DNA of 64,000 nt from CAZNKU01 sp045654805 (GTDB taxonomy: Bacteria; Bacillota; Clostridia; Monoglobales; Firm-18): contig JAZOOD010000060.1 in assembly GCA_045654805.1 (NCBI GenBank), forward strand, positions 18,077 to 82,076, read 5' to 3'. Below are positions 8,929 to 18,673 of this stretch, in pieces. The notes under the pieces were generated by a model that worked only from the letters and a program-made list of their open reading frames with translations, was not told the origin of the DNA and made no database searches. The position numbers and the translations under genes are program-made. The stretch's first letter is position 1, and each line of letters opens with the position of its first letter.

Positions 8929-9735
8929 TTATAAATCAAGTATTTTTATAGCATTTTTATGTGTAATCAAGTCCATATCTTCATCAGTTAAATCAAGTGT
9001 TTTCAATACATCAAATGGTCCCGACTGACTTCCCCATGGTGAATCACTGCCATAGAGTATTTTATTTGCTCCGTGATTATTTATAATACGCGCAAGCTGG
9101 TCTTTTTTCACAAAATCACAGGAATATGATATATCAAAGCTTATATTTGTACCAACAAGATATTTTTCCACGTCATCCCACATCTCAAAGCCACCAAGAT
9201 GTGCAGCTATGAGATACTTACCGCTGACATAATCCAACAATTTTTTCATTTTCTTAACGTCAGCAATATCTGATGAAGGAAATCCAACATCATCCCCTGA
9301 GTGAAACATTGTATATAACCCAAGTTTTTCCGCCTTTTCAACTATGCGGATAATCTCCGGACTATCTACATATACATTCTGATACTGGGGATGCAATTTA
9401 ATCCCTTTAAATCCTCTTTTTGCAAGATTTTCCAGAACATTCTCCCAATCCTCCTGAAGTGGGTGCAAACTACCGAAGGATAAAATGTTCCCTGCTGTTA
9501 TTTTCTCTGCATAATCGTTTATTGAGGATGTCTGGGAAGGTTTAGTAGCTATGGGCATAACGATGCTCATATCAATACTGTTTTCATCCATTGACTTCTT
9601 CAAGCTATCCACCGTTCCCTCTGTATAGGAAATCGACTTTACGCCCCTTGCTCTATATACATTTTCCTTTAAAACCTCTAATGTTTTCGCCGCAATCTTA
9701 GGCGGAAACACGTGAGTATGAAAATCTATAATCAT
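8929..9735 (-). CDS. Amidohydrolase family metal-dependent hydrolase
   Basis: 268 aa from ATG at 9735 (GGTGAG upstream). TIM-barrel hydrolase of the amidohydrolase-2 type. Metal-binding features are the N-terminal DFHTHVF, KLHPQYQ, FHSGDD, AAHLGG and the late LYGSDSPWG with the catalytic Asp. Relatives hydrolyse or decarboxylate small carboxylated compounds; the substrate is not predictable. It follows the pyrophosphatase gene by 15 bases and is the last gene of that unit. Confidence 0.8.
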   Translation of the reverse strand: MIIDFHTHVFPPKIAAKTLEVLKENVYRARGVKSISYTEGTVDSLKKSMDENSIDMSIVMPIATKPSQTSSINDYAEKITAGNILSFGSLHPLQEDWENVLENLAKRGFKGIKLHPQYQNVYVDSPEIIRIVEKAEKLGLYTMFHSGDDVGFPSSDIADVKKMKKLLDYVSGKYLIAAHLGGFEMWDDVEKYLVGTNISFDISYSCDFVKKDQLARIINNHGANKILYGSDSPWGSQSGPFDVLKTLDLTDEDMDLITHKNAIKILDL

Positions 9736-9750
9736 ATTTCTCACCACTTA

Positions 9751-10290
9751 CTATTTCAAATATTTCCTTACATTTTTGTCATAGGCGTCAATAGAGCTTT
9801 GAATAACTCTTAATGCTTCTTCCCTTCCGCATATTTCATCAACAACCGTAACCTTTTCTTCAAGCATTTTATATACTTCAAAGAAGTGCTTTATTTCATC
9901 AAACTGATGACGTGGAAGTTCAGAAATATCGTTATACATATTAAGCGACGGGTCAGTATATGGGATTGCTATAATCTTTTCGTCAGTTTCGTTATCATCA
10001 GTCATCTTTAACACTCCAATAGGATAACAGTCCACTATTGTTAAAATATCCAACTCCTCCTGACATAAAACCAAAACGTCAAGCGGGTCACCATCTTCGG
10101 ATAATGTGAGCGGAATAAAACCATAATTCTGCGGATAATGAGTGGAAGTAAATAAAATTCTGTCAAGACGGATTAATCCCGTCTTTTTATCAAGCTCGTA
10201 TTTTTTATGACACTTTTTAGGTATTTCTATAAGACACACAAAACGTTCCGGTGTTACCCTTTCCTTTTCAAAATCATGCCATGGATTCAT
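9751..10290 (-). CDS. ppa: Inorganic pyrophosphatase, family I
   Basis: 179 aa soluble enzyme hydrolysing PPi to phosphate. The signature EDGDPLDVLVL with three metal-binding aspartates is present (around residues 65-75), as are YPQNYGFIP and CYPIGVLKM. The length matches the bacterial hexameric type. AGGGGG lies upstream of the ATG. The amidohydrolase gene follows closely. Confidence 0.93.
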   Translation of the reverse strand: MNPWHDFEKERVTPERFVCLIEIPKKCHKKYELDKKTGLIRLDRILFTSTHYPQNYGFIPLTLSEDGDPLDVLVLCQEELDILTIVDCYPIGVLKMTDDNETDEKIIAIPYTDPSLNMYNDISELPRHQFDEIKHFFEVYKMLEEKVTVVDEICGREEALRVIQSSIDAYDKNVRKYLK

Positions 10291-10321
10291 TACATAATAC
10301 CCCCTAATTATTTTATGGACA

Positions 10322-10352
10322 AAAAATCCGACCTCTAAAAAGTCGGATTTTT
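10322..10352 (-). terminator. Intrinsic terminator of pnp
   Basis: Stem AAAAATCCGAC / GTCGGATTTTT with a nine-base loop ten bases after the pnp stop; ends in T6 on the minus strand. Confidence 0.9.
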
Positions 10353-10361
10353 AATTAATTT

Positions 10362-12446
10362 TTACTCAGCATCTTTTTTTGACAAGTTTATTCTTCCCTT
10401 GTCATCAATTTCGATAACCTTAACTTTGATTTCATCGCCAATATTTACAACGTCTTCTACCTTTTCAACTCTCTTTTCATCAAGTTTGGAAATGTGTACA
10501 AGACCTTCCTTACCAGGCAATATTTCAACAAATGCACCAAACTGCATAATTCTTGTTACTGTGCCAACATACACTTCACCAGGTTCAGGTTCCTTAACAA
10601 TACCTGTGATAATATCCTTAGCAGCCTGAAGCGAAGGACCGTCAACAGACATAATCAACACTCTGCCGTCGTCATCAATGTCAATCTTAACACCTGTGTC
10701 AGCAATAATCTTCTGTATTGTCTTACCACCGCTACCGATAACATCTCTTATCTTTTCAGGGTCAATATACATTGTTTCCACACGCGGAGCATATGCTGAA
10801 AGTTCTGCCCTTGGAGCTTCAATAGCCTTAAGCAATACTTCGTCAATAATTTTAATACGTGCAGCCTTAGTCTTAGCAAAAGCTTCTCTGATTATTTCAG
10901 GTGTAAGACCGTCAATTTTAAGGTCCATCTGAATAGCTGTAATACCGTCTTTAGTACCTGCTACTTTAAAGTCCATATCGCCGTGGAAGTCTTCAAGACC
11001 TTGGATATCAAGCATTGTCATAAAGCTGTCGCCTTCATCTATAAGACCAACAGAAATACCTGCAACAGGAGCCTTTATAGGTACACCTGCATCCATAAGT
11101 GCCAATGTACTACCACATACTGAGGCCTGAGATGTTGAGCCGTTTGAAGAAAGGACTTCTGACACCAATCTTATAGCGTATGGAAATTCGTCTTCTGACG
11201 GAATAACAGGTTCCAAAGCACGTTCAGCCAAAGCTCCGTGACCCACTTCACGTCTTCCCGGACCTCTTGATGGCTTAGTTTCGCCAACAGAATATGATGG
11301 GAAATTATAATGGTGGATGTATCTCTTGTTCTGTTCTGATTCATCAAGACCGTCAAGCTTCTGGGCATCTCCAAGAGCACCCAAAGTCGCAACTGTAAGA
11401 ACCTGAGTCTGTCCTCTTGTAAACATACCTGAACCGTGAACACGTGGAAGCAATGCAACTTCTGCACTTAGCGGACGGATATCATCAATACCACGGCCGT
11501 CAACACGCTTATGTTCATCCTTAAGCCAGCTTCTTACGATATTTTTCTGCATTTTATAAAGTACCTCACCGATTTCGGTGTCGTAGTTTTCGTATTTTTC
11601 AGCCAATTCTTCTGCAAGCTTTTCTTCAACAACCAACATTCTTGCATCACGGATTTTCTTGTCGTCTGTATCAAGAGCGTGCTTGATATCATCGATAGCG
11701 ATTCTTTCAACATCGTCATACAAATCGTGATTGATATCAAAAGCTTCATACTTAATCTTTTCTTTTTTGCCTACTGCATCTGCAATTTCATCAACAAAGT
11801 CACAAAGTTTTTTAATTTCCTCATGAGCAAGCATAATTGCATCGTATACAACATCATCAGGAACTTCCTTAGCACCTGCTTCTATCATACAAACCTTCTG
11901 GCGAGTACCGGAAACAGTCATATTAAGCTGACTTACTTCTCTCTGTGCAGCAGTAGGATTAATAACAAATTCACCGTCAACAATACCAACGAATACGCTT
12001 GCAACAGGGCCGTTGAAAGGAATGTCGGAAATTGCGATAGCAATAGCTGTACCCATCATTGCACCAAATTCAGGAAGATTGTCCTGTTCAACGCTCAAAA
12101 CTGTAGAAACGATAGATACATCGTTACGCAAATCCTTAGGGAACAAAGGACGTATTGGTCTGTCAATAACACGGCTTGTAAGAATAGCCTTGTCAGAAGG
12201 CTTACCTTCTCTCTTTGTAAAACCGCCAGGGATTTTACCTACTGAATAAAGCTTTTCCTCGTAATCAACACTTAAAGGAAAAAAGTCTATACCATCACGA
12301 GGCTTGTCCGAAGCTGTTACATTTGTCATAACAACTGTGTCGCCGTATCTTACGATACAGGAACCATTGGAAAGTTGTGCCATTTTGCCTGTTTCTACAA
12401 CAAGCTTTCTACCTGCAACGATAGTTTCAAACTGTCTGAATGCCAT
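10362..12446 (-). CDS. pnp: Polynucleotide phosphorylase
   Basis: 694 aa from ATG at 12446 (GGAGG eight bases upstream; an ATG at 12461 contains the Shine-Dalgarno itself). Phosphorolytic 3'-5' exoribonuclease of the RNA decay machinery. Two RNase PH domains are visible (RYGDTVVMTNVTAS and the second core with GHGALAERALEPVIP and TLALMDAGVPI), then a KH domain (IGSGGKTIQKI) and a C-terminal S1 domain (VGTVTRIMQFGAFVEI). It follows rpsO, the common rpsO-pnp arrangement. Confidence 0.97.
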   Translation of the reverse strand: MAFRQFETIVAGRKLVVETGKMAQLSNGSCIVRYGDTVVMTNVTASDKPRDGIDFFPLSVDYEEKLYSVGKIPGGFTKREGKPSDKAILTSRVIDRPIRPLFPKDLRNDVSIVSTVLSVEQDNLPEFGAMMGTAIAIAISDIPFNGPVASVFVGIVDGEFVINPTAAQREVSQLNMTVSGTRQKVCMIEAGAKEVPDDVVYDAIMLAHEEIKKLCDFVDEIADAVGKKEKIKYEAFDINHDLYDDVERIAIDDIKHALDTDDKKIRDARMLVVEEKLAEELAEKYENYDTEIGEVLYKMQKNIVRSWLKDEHKRVDGRGIDDIRPLSAEVALLPRVHGSGMFTRGQTQVLTVATLGALGDAQKLDGLDESEQNKRYIHHYNFPSYSVGETKPSRGPGRREVGHGALAERALEPVIPSEDEFPYAIRLVSEVLSSNGSTSQASVCGSTLALMDAGVPIKAPVAGISVGLIDEGDSFMTMLDIQGLEDFHGDMDFKVAGTKDGITAIQMDLKIDGLTPEIIREAFAKTKAARIKIIDEVLLKAIEAPRAELSAYAPRVETMYIDPEKIRDVIGSGGKTIQKIIADTGVKIDIDDDGRVLIMSVDGPSLQAAKDIITGIVKEPEPGEVYVGTVTRIMQFGAFVEILPGKEGLVHISKLDEKRVEKVEDVVNIGDEIKVKVIEIDDKGRINLSKKDAE

Positions 12447-12574
12447 TTTAAATTCCTCCAATTTTTTTATATTTTACGAGGTATTTTTTAGCACTTAATT
12501 TTATGTACCCTACAACAGATACACATAATTAACTGCTAACCAACACCTCATTTTAAACTGTTTTAAAAGCAATC

Positions 12575-12605
12575 AAACGAGTGATACACAAAGTATCACC
12601 CGTTT
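12575..12605 (-). terminator. Hairpin after rpsO, weak terminator or RNA processing site
   Basis: Stem AAACGAGTGATAC / GTATCACCCGTTT (one mismatch) with a five-base loop, 10 bases past the rpsO stop. The T run beyond it is poor, so partial read-through into pnp is likely; in other bacteria the rpsO-pnp hairpin is an RNase III target. Confidence 0.6.
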
Positions 12606-12614
12606 ATTGTTTAA

Positions 12615-12878
12615 CTATTTTCTCAAGTTACATTTAGCTACAATAGCTCTGTATCTTTCGATATCTTTTTTCATAAGATAGTTCAAAAGACCACGTCTTT
12701 GACCAACCATTTTCAAAAGACCTCTTCTTGAATGATGGTCCTTCTTGTTAATCTTAAGATGTTCGTTAAGATGGTTGATTCTTTCAGTAAGGATAGCAAT
12801 CTGAACTTCAGGAGAACCTGTATCAGTTTCGTGCAATTTGTATTTTGCAATAATATCCTGCTTTACTTCTTTCAACAT
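12615..12878 (-). CDS. rpsO: 30S ribosomal protein S15
   Basis: 87 aa, full length for uS15. TGSPEVQIAILTERI, LKINKKDHHSRRGLL and VGQRRGLLNYL are diagnostic. Binds the 16S rRNA central domain early in assembly. The start ATG follows GTGGAGGTG. The leader of about 80 bases from the promoter at 12966-12994 is GC-richer than its surroundings and may hold an S15-binding autoregulatory fold, as known for rpsO leaders in other bacteria. Confidence 0.97.
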   Translation of the reverse strand: MLKEVKQDIIAKYKLHETDTGSPEVQIAILTERINHLNEHLKINKKDHHSRRGLLKMVGQRRGLLNYLMKKDIERYRAIVAKCNLRK

Positions 12879-12965
12879 TGTGCATTCACCTCCACTTAAT
12901 TATTACGCATAACCCGAGCATCAGGCGAGTGGAACTTTACCCCAAAACCCAGCATTAGCCATTAC

Positions 12966-12994
12966 ATTATACTACATATATTTTCATTTGTAAA
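12966..12994 (-). promoter_or_regulatory. Promoter of rpsO
   Basis: Minus strand TTTACA (12989-12994), 17-bp spacer, TATAAT (12966-12971). The -35 overlaps the last codons of ribF. Confidence 0.75.
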
Positions 12995-13883
12995 TACTTT
13001 TTTCAAAAATTTTTAAAGTTTTATTTTTATCAATAATCAGCTGGCTTTTCAAGGCATCTGCCGACTCAAAGGTCATTATATCCCTTAACTTTTCAACAAA
13101 AGATATTGAAATCCTTTGTCCATACAAATCACCATTAAAATCAAAAAGATTTGTTTCCAATAAAATCCTGTTGTCATTAAATGTGGGCTTCCCGCCGTAA
13201 TTAGTTATAGACGGATACATTTTTTCATCATATTCGGTTATTGTAGCATACACACCTTCAAGAGGCATAATTCGGTTTTCGTCAACACAGATATTTGCGG
13301 TAGGAAAGCCTATTGTACGTCCTATGGCATTACCATACTCCACTGTACCGCTTACAGAAAAGTCGTAGCCAAGCATCTTTTTAGCCATTTTGAAATTGTT
13401 TTCCTCAATATATCCCCTGATTTTTGTACTGCTGACAATTTCGTCATCCTGGTAAACAGGAGGCACAATATCAAAAACAATTCCTTTTTCTCCACAGTAT
13501 TCCTCTAAAATTTTTGTATTTCCTTCTCTTCCTTTTCCAAAGCGGAAATTAAACCCAACGGATATATACTTTGCAGTACTTATAAAAGTATCCAGAAAAT
13601 TACGTGCGGACATTCCTTTAAAATCACCATCAAAACGCTGAATATAAAGATAATCAACACCTAATTCTTCAAAAATTTTGATACGTTGCTCCCAATCCGT
13701 AATATATCTTGCTCCAGACGGCAATACATCAAAAGTATATATACAGGCACTGCAATTATTATCTTTTGAATACGAAACAATATTTTCAATTAATTTTCTA
13801 TGCCCTGTATGAACACCGTCAAATGCCCCGAGAGCAATAGCAAGTCCTTGCGGCAGAACCTCATTATTATTTAAAATCTTCAT
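12984..13883 (-). CDS. ribF: Bifunctional riboflavin kinase / FAD synthetase
   Basis: 299 aa. Makes FMN from riboflavin and then FAD. The N-terminal adenylyltransferase domain has GAFDGVHTGHRKLI with the HxGH motif; the C-terminal kinase domain has GRTIGFPTANI. Its ATG overlaps the truB stop by one base (TAATG), so translation is coupled. It closes the rimP-to-ribF cluster. Confidence 0.95.
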   Translation of the reverse strand: MKILNNNEVLPQGLAIALGAFDGVHTGHRKLIENIVSYSKDNNCSACIYTFDVLPSGARYITDWEQRIKIFEELGVDYLYIQRFDGDFKGMSARNFLDTFISTAKYISVGFNFRFGKGREGNTKILEEYCGEKGIVFDIVPPVYQDDEIVSSTKIRGYIEENNFKMAKKMLGYDFSVSGTVEYGNAIGRTIGFPTANICVDENRIMPLEGVYATITEYDEKMYPSITNYGGKPTFNDNRILLETNLFDFNGDLYGQRISISFVEKLRDIMTFESADALKSQLIIDKNKTLKIFEKSIYK

Positions 13884-14746
13884 TAAAATTCACCAACATA
13901 AAACATTTTGACAACCTTAAGCATACCATCATCCATACGTGAAAGACATAAAAATCTGTCTTCGTCGTCATATACTTTATATTCTACACCCTCTGTACCA
14001 TTATACGGAATTGCATTTCCATTCAAAACCTTGCTTAAAATATCACCGGTTACAGTGATTTTATCACAATCAAACAATTCATCAGGTGAAATAACATAAT
14101 TCGCATAATTTTCAGATGTCAAGTCTTCTAACTTTACAGAATTACCAATTTCAAATACAGAACTTTGAGTACGTATAAGCTTTGTCATAGCTGCACCGCA
14201 ACCAAGCACTTGTCCTATATCGTTACCCAATGTTCGGATATATGTACCCTTTGAGCATTTTACATCTATGGTAAAGTATTTATCCTTTACATCAAGTATA
14301 TTTATTTCATATATTTCAACATCACGAGGCTTACGTTCTATCTCTATTCCCTTGCGTGCAAGGTCACATAATTTTCTTCCACCAACCTTGATTGCAGAAT
14401 ACATAGGCGGAATCTGTTGTATTTTACCCTCAAAGCTTTTAATAGCCTGTATAATCTGCTCTTCGGAAACATTTACAGGGTGTTCTTTCAAAACTTCCCC
14501 GCTTATATCAAGAGTATCGGTTGTGACACCAAGCATAAATGTTGCGGTATATCTTTTATCCGACACCGTGAGCATATCAGCAACCTTAGTTCCCCTGTTT
14601 ATACATATAGGCAAAACGCCTTCTGCATCAGGGTCGAGAGTTCCGGTGTGTCCCACCTTTTTTGTACCAACAATTCTGCGTACTCTGTTTACTACATCGT
14701 GAGAGGTCATTCCCGCAGGCTTGTAGATATTAATTATTCCATCCAT
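13883..14746 (-). CDS. truB: tRNA pseudouridine-55 synthase
   Basis: 287 aa. Isomerises U55 in the T loop of tRNAs. MDGIINIYKPAGMTSHD opens the protein, with VGHTGTLDPDAEGVLP carrying the catalytic Asp near residue 39, and KCSKGTYIRTLG further on. Starts 3 bases after the nrnA stop and overlaps ribF; a standard neighbour in Firmicutes. Confidence 0.96.
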   Translation of the reverse strand: MDGIINIYKPAGMTSHDVVNRVRRIVGTKKVGHTGTLDPDAEGVLPICINRGTKVADMLTVSDKRYTATFMLGVTTDTLDISGEVLKEHPVNVSEEQIIQAIKSFEGKIQQIPPMYSAIKVGGRKLCDLARKGIEIERKPRDVEIYEINILDVKDKYFTIDVKCSKGTYIRTLGNDIGQVLGCGAAMTKLIRTQSSVFEIGNSVKLEDLTSENYANYVISPDELFDCDKITVTGDILSKVLNGNAIPYNGTEGVEYKVYDDEDRFLCLSRMDDGMLKVVKMFYVGEF

Positions 14747-14749
14747 AAG

Positions 14750-15715
14750 CTATCTGATTCTGACCTCCAGTTTTATTCTTCTCTCAGTTTCGGTAATTAG
14801 TTTCCTCTTTACTTCCTCAAGACTACCCTTTACAGTACAGCCTGCAGCCCTTTCGTGACCACCACCGCCGAACTGCTGTGCAAGCTTAGCCGCATCAACA
14901 AGCTGAGAACGTATACTTACCTTTACAGTTTCACTATCAATTTCACGAAAACTCATAGAAACTATAGCACTTTCCAAAGAACGCGGGATATTAACAAGGC
15001 TACCTGCATCATCTTCTGTTGCTTTTAATCTTTTCATCTGCTTTTCCGTTATAGAAACAACAGCAATTCTGTCTTCATAGTAAGTTTCCATGGAATTGTA
15101 GGCAAGCCTTATAAGCTCTATTCTCTTTTTGCTGTTCATTTCAAAGAGATAGCTGTTAATAAAGGCATTATTTATGCCATACTGCAAAAGCTGTGCAGCA
15201 ATGCTGTGAGTATGAGGCTTTGTATTGGAATATGCAAAGCCCCCGGTATCAGACACTATTGCAACATAGAGATTATTTACAATCTGTGTTGTAAGCTTTA
15301 TGTTCATAAACTGTGCAAGTTCATATATAATCTCTCCTGTAGCTGCAGCCTCCGGATTAATATAATTATAAACTCCATATTTGTCATTGGTAATATGATG
15401 GTCTATATTAATTGTTTTTTCGCAGGAATCAAATGCCCTTACCCTTGTTCCCATACGTTGTTTATCTGCACAGTCTACTGAAATAACAAGGTCAGGTATA
15501 AAAGCATCGTTTTTACATTCAACACCATCCAGTATTCTCAGTATTCTGTGCTCATAATCTCTTTCATCCAATATTACATCAGCTTTTTTTCCAAGCTCCT
15601 CAAGCATAAGCTTAAGTGCATAGCTTGACCCCAGGCAATCGCCATCAGCACTATAATGAGGAATAATGAGAATATTATCACTGCTTTTTATAGCATTACA
15701 TATATCTGTAAACAT
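14750..15715 (-). CDS. nrnA: DHH-DHHA1 oligoribonuclease / pAp phosphatase
   Basis: 321 aa. Degrades nano-RNA and dephosphorylates pAp. The DHH domain has HYSADGDCLGSS, SVDCADKQRMG and the IDHH motif; the DHHA1 domain ends with GGGGHERAAGC. The spacing matches Bacillus NrnA. Position between rbfA and truB is typical. AAGGG precedes the ATG. Confidence 0.93.
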   Translation of the reverse strand: MFTDICNAIKSSDNILIIPHYSADGDCLGSSYALKLMLEELGKKADVILDERDYEHRILRILDGVECKNDAFIPDLVISVDCADKQRMGTRVRAFDSCEKTINIDHHITNDKYGVYNYINPEAAATGEIIYELAQFMNIKLTTQIVNNLYVAIVSDTGGFAYSNTKPHTHSIAAQLLQYGINNAFINSYLFEMNSKKRIELIRLAYNSMETYYEDRIAVVSITEKQMKRLKATEDDAGSLVNIPRSLESAIVSMSFREIDSETVKVSIRSQLVDAAKLAQQFGGGGHERAAGCTVKGSLEEVKRKLITETERRIKLEVRIR

Positions 15716-15738
15716 TACACCATTCCCTTCTGCACAAA

Positions 15739-16080
15739 TTATTTGTTCATATCATTAAGCAACTTACTGATATGTGCGCCATGTTCAATGGAATTATCCA
15801 AGGTGAACAAAATTTCAGGTGTATATCTTAGGCCAAGTCTATGTGCAAGCTCCTTACGTACAAAGCCTGATGCATTTTTCAGTCCCTCGATTGCACCATT
15901 TTGTACAGCTTCGTCACCAAAAACGCTGACATATACCTTGCACCAACGCAAGTCCTTGGTTATATCAACAGACACAACACTGCAAAGCCCCTTTGTTACC
16001 CTTGGGTCTTTCAGTTCACGGATAATCGAGCTAATTTCCTTACGTGCCTCTTCATTTATTCTATCAATTCTATTTGCCAC
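15739..16080 (-). CDS. rbfA: 30S ribosome-binding factor A
   Basis: 113 aa KH-like protein that binds the 30S subunit during late 16S processing. RIDRINEEARKEISSII, DPRVTKGL and GLRYTPEILFTLDNS are family blocks. The start is GTG, seven bases after AAGGGGG, 12 bases from the infB stop. Confidence 0.95.
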   Translation of the reverse strand: MANRIDRINEEARKEISSIIRELKDPRVTKGLCSVVSVDITKDLRWCKVYVSVFGDEAVQNGAIEGLKNASGFVRKELAHRLGLRYTPEILFTLDNSIEHGAHISKLLNDMNK

Positions 16081-16092
16081 TACAATTCCCCC

Positions 16093-18351
16093 TTATCTTG
16101 GGATTTCCTCCATAACGAAGCATTCAATTACGTCGCCTTCTTTAATATCGTTAAATCTTTCAATACCGATACCGCATTCGTAACCTGTAGGTACTTCCTT
16201 GGCATCGTCTTTAAATCTCTTAAGTGAGTTCATTGTTCCCTCGTGTACTACGATACCGTCACGAACGATACGAACCTCACAGTTTCTTACAATCTTACCG
16301 TCTGTAACATAGCATCCGCCGATAGTACCAACGCCGGAAATTTTGTATGTCTGACGGATTTCCGCATGACCGATAACACTTTCCTTAAATGTAGGTTCAA
16401 GCATACCCTTCATAGCTGCTTCAATTTCTTCAATAGCCTGATAAATAATTCTGTATAGTCTGATTTCAACATTCTGGCGTTCTGCAGACTCCATAGTAGC
16501 CGCAGACGGTCTTACGTTAAATCCGACAATAATAGCATTTGAAGCAGAAGCAAGCATAATATCAGACTCACTGATTGTACCTGCACCGCCGTGGATAATA
16601 TTTATTCTTACCTCATCATTTGAAAGCTTAAGCAATGATTGCTTGATAGCTTCCACAGAGCCCATAACGTCAGCTTTTATAATAATATTAAGGTCCTTAA
16701 TCTGACCCTGTTCAATCTGTGTAAACAAAGCATCCAGTGATACAACCTGCTGAGTTGACTTGTTGTATTCGTCTTTAATCTTCTGTTTTCTCTGTTCTAC
16801 AACTGCACGTGCCTTCTTTTCGTCAGTTACTGCGTAGAACAAGTCACCGCCTTCAGGAACTTCGCTAAGACCAAGGATTTCAACAGGCATACTCGGACCT
16901 GCTGCCTTAATTCTTCTTCCGCTATCATCTACCATAGCACGTACCTTACCTACTGCTGTACCTGCAACTACGATATCACCGACATTTAAGGTACCATTTT
17001 GTACCAATACAGTTGAAACAGGACCTCTGCCCTTGTCAAGCTTGGCTTCGATAACAGTACCCTTTGCCATTCTGTCAGGGTTAGCTTTAAGCTCCTTCAT
17101 ATCAGCAACTAAAAGCACCATTTCAAGCAATGTATCTATATTATCACCGCGAAGAGCTGAAATAGGTACACAAATTGTATCTCCACCCCATTCTTCGGGA
17201 ACAAGACCGTGCTCTGTAAGCTGTTGCTTAACAAGGTCAGGATTAGCTGTTTCTTTATCAATTTTATTGATTGCAACAATAATGCTGACATTAGCTGCCT
17301 TCGCGTGGTTAATAGCCTCGATAGTCTGTGGCATAATACCATCATCTGCGGCAACAACCAAAATTGCAACATCAGTAACCTGTGCACCTCGCATACGCAT
17401 AGCGGTAAATGCTTCGTGCCCCGGTGTATCAAGGAATGTAATATCCCTGTCGTTAATGTGTACTCTGTAAGCACCAATATGCTGTGTAATACCGCCCGCT
17501 TCTGTATCTATAACGTGAGTACGTCTTATATAGTCAAGAGTCTTAGTCTTACCGTGGTCTACATGACCCATAATAACAACAACCGGCGGACGTGGTTGCA
17601 AGCTTTCTTCGTCGTCTTCAACGTCATTGAAAAGAATATCCTCATCTGTGACGATAACTTCCTTTTCAACAGTTGCGTTAAATTCCGATGCGATAAGTGA
17701 AGCAGTATCAAAATCGATAAGCTGGCTTACAGATGCCATAATACCTAACATCATCAGGCATTTAACAACTTCGTTAGCAGGCTTACCCAATTTTTCAGCA
17801 AATTCGCCTACTGCAATTTCGTCGCCCATATATACAACAACATTTTCGGCAACTTCTTCCTTTTCTTTCTTTTCCTTAACAAGCTTTTCATTTTTATTTT
17901 CTATTTTATTGCTTGTTTTATTCTTTTTAATCTTCTGTTTTTTAGTTGTCTTGTTTGTATCTATGTTCTGAGGAACAAGCTCCTCAATTTTTTCAGTATC
18001 AAATTTTTCAAGGTCAACACTTACAGTTCTTGTATCAACATATCTTGATTTTTTCTGTATAGGTGTGTCATCGATAATTTCTTCAACACTTTCTTCCTGC
18101 TTCTCAACATTTTCGGATTTTTTAGCAGGTTTCTTCTTTTCGGGTTCGTTCTCTATATTTGCAAAGCCAAAATCTTCAACCTGATACTTTTGTGTAAAGT
18201 GTTCAAAAACAACGTCAAGCTCGTTTGATTCTATTGAGCTCTGGGCACTTTTTGCCTTGCTGCCGAAAGCCTGCAAAAGTTCCAGTACCTCATTTTTATC
18301 AACACCCAAATCCTTAGCTACGGCACTAATTTTTATTTTAACAGCTGCCAT
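16093..18351 (-). CDS. infB: Translation initiation factor IF-2
   Basis: 752 aa GTPase that places fMet-tRNA on the 30S subunit. A short N-terminal IF2_N domain (VAKDLGVDKNEVLELLQAFG) is followed by a charged Lys/Glu-rich linker. The G domain starts near residue 250 with GHVDHGKT, then DTPGHEAFTAMR and NKIDKE. Domains II-IV follow, ending MEEIPR. The start overlaps the ylxQ end by 14 bases. The linker is short compared with proteobacterial IF-2. Confidence 0.97.
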   Translation of the reverse strand: MAAVKIKISAVAKDLGVDKNEVLELLQAFGSKAKSAQSSIESNELDVVFEHFTQKYQVEDFGFANIENEPEKKKPAKKSENVEKQEESVEEIIDDTPIQKKSRYVDTRTVSVDLEKFDTEKIEELVPQNIDTNKTTKKQKIKKNKTSNKIENKNEKLVKEKKEKEEVAENVVVYMGDEIAVGEFAEKLGKPANEVVKCLMMLGIMASVSQLIDFDTASLIASEFNATVEKEVIVTDEDILFNDVEDDEESLQPRPPVVVIMGHVDHGKTKTLDYIRRTHVIDTEAGGITQHIGAYRVHINDRDITFLDTPGHEAFTAMRMRGAQVTDVAILVVAADDGIMPQTIEAINHAKAANVSIIVAINKIDKETANPDLVKQQLTEHGLVPEEWGGDTICVPISALRGDNIDTLLEMVLLVADMKELKANPDRMAKGTVIEAKLDKGRGPVSTVLVQNGTLNVGDIVVAGTAVGKVRAMVDDSGRRIKAAGPSMPVEILGLSEVPEGGDLFYAVTDEKKARAVVEQRKQKIKDEYNKSTQQVVSLDALFTQIEQGQIKDLNIIIKADVMGSVEAIKQSLLKLSNDEVRINIIHGGAGTISESDIMLASASNAIIVGFNVRPSAATMESAERQNVEIRLYRIIYQAIEEIEAAMKGMLEPTFKESVIGHAEIRQTYKISGVGTIGGCYVTDGKIVRNCEVRIVRDGIVVHEGTMNSLKRFKDDAKEVPTGYECGIGIERFNDIKEGDVIECFVMEEIPR

Positions 18352-18673
18352 TTTCAGCCACCTCCGTCAAATTACTGTATTTGTTTTTTATAGACTGTGC
18401 AAACCCTCTATCTGTTATTGCAACAGCCACACAATTATCTACTCCTATGGATTTTCCTATATCATCACAATTGCCATAAAAAATATAATCTGTATTATAT
18501 GATTTACATTTATCGGATATGCGTTTTTTAGTTCCTAAAGAGGCATCCTCCGATATTACAACAAGATGCGCTTCACCGTTCTTAATCCTTGCAATTACTG
18601 CGTCTGTACCGCTTGTAGCCTTACCGGCACGCTTTGCAAGTCCTAACATCCTGTACACTTTATTGTTTATCAA
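18338..18673 (-). CDS. ylxQ: YlxQ, L7Ae-family RNA-binding protein
   Basis: 111 aa. MLGLAKRAGKATSGTDAV and LVVISEDASLGTKKRI match the L7Ae/L30e-like family found between ylxR and infB in Firmicutes. It is expected to bind kink-turn RNA; its cellular role is not settled. The predicted start is TTG, ten bases after GAGGAG, inside the end of ylxR. Confidence 0.88.
   Translation of the reverse strand: MINNKVYRMLGLAKRAGKATSGTDAVIARIKNGEAHLVVISEDASLGTKKRISDKCKSYNTDYIFYGNCDDIGKSIGVDNCVAVAITDRGFAQSIKNKYSNLTEVAENGSC

Noticed and set aside
11511..12245. 244-codon open frame on the plus strand opposite pnp
   Set aside because: Long antisense frame with Phe/Ile/Asn-rich composition; pnp on the other strand is unambiguous.
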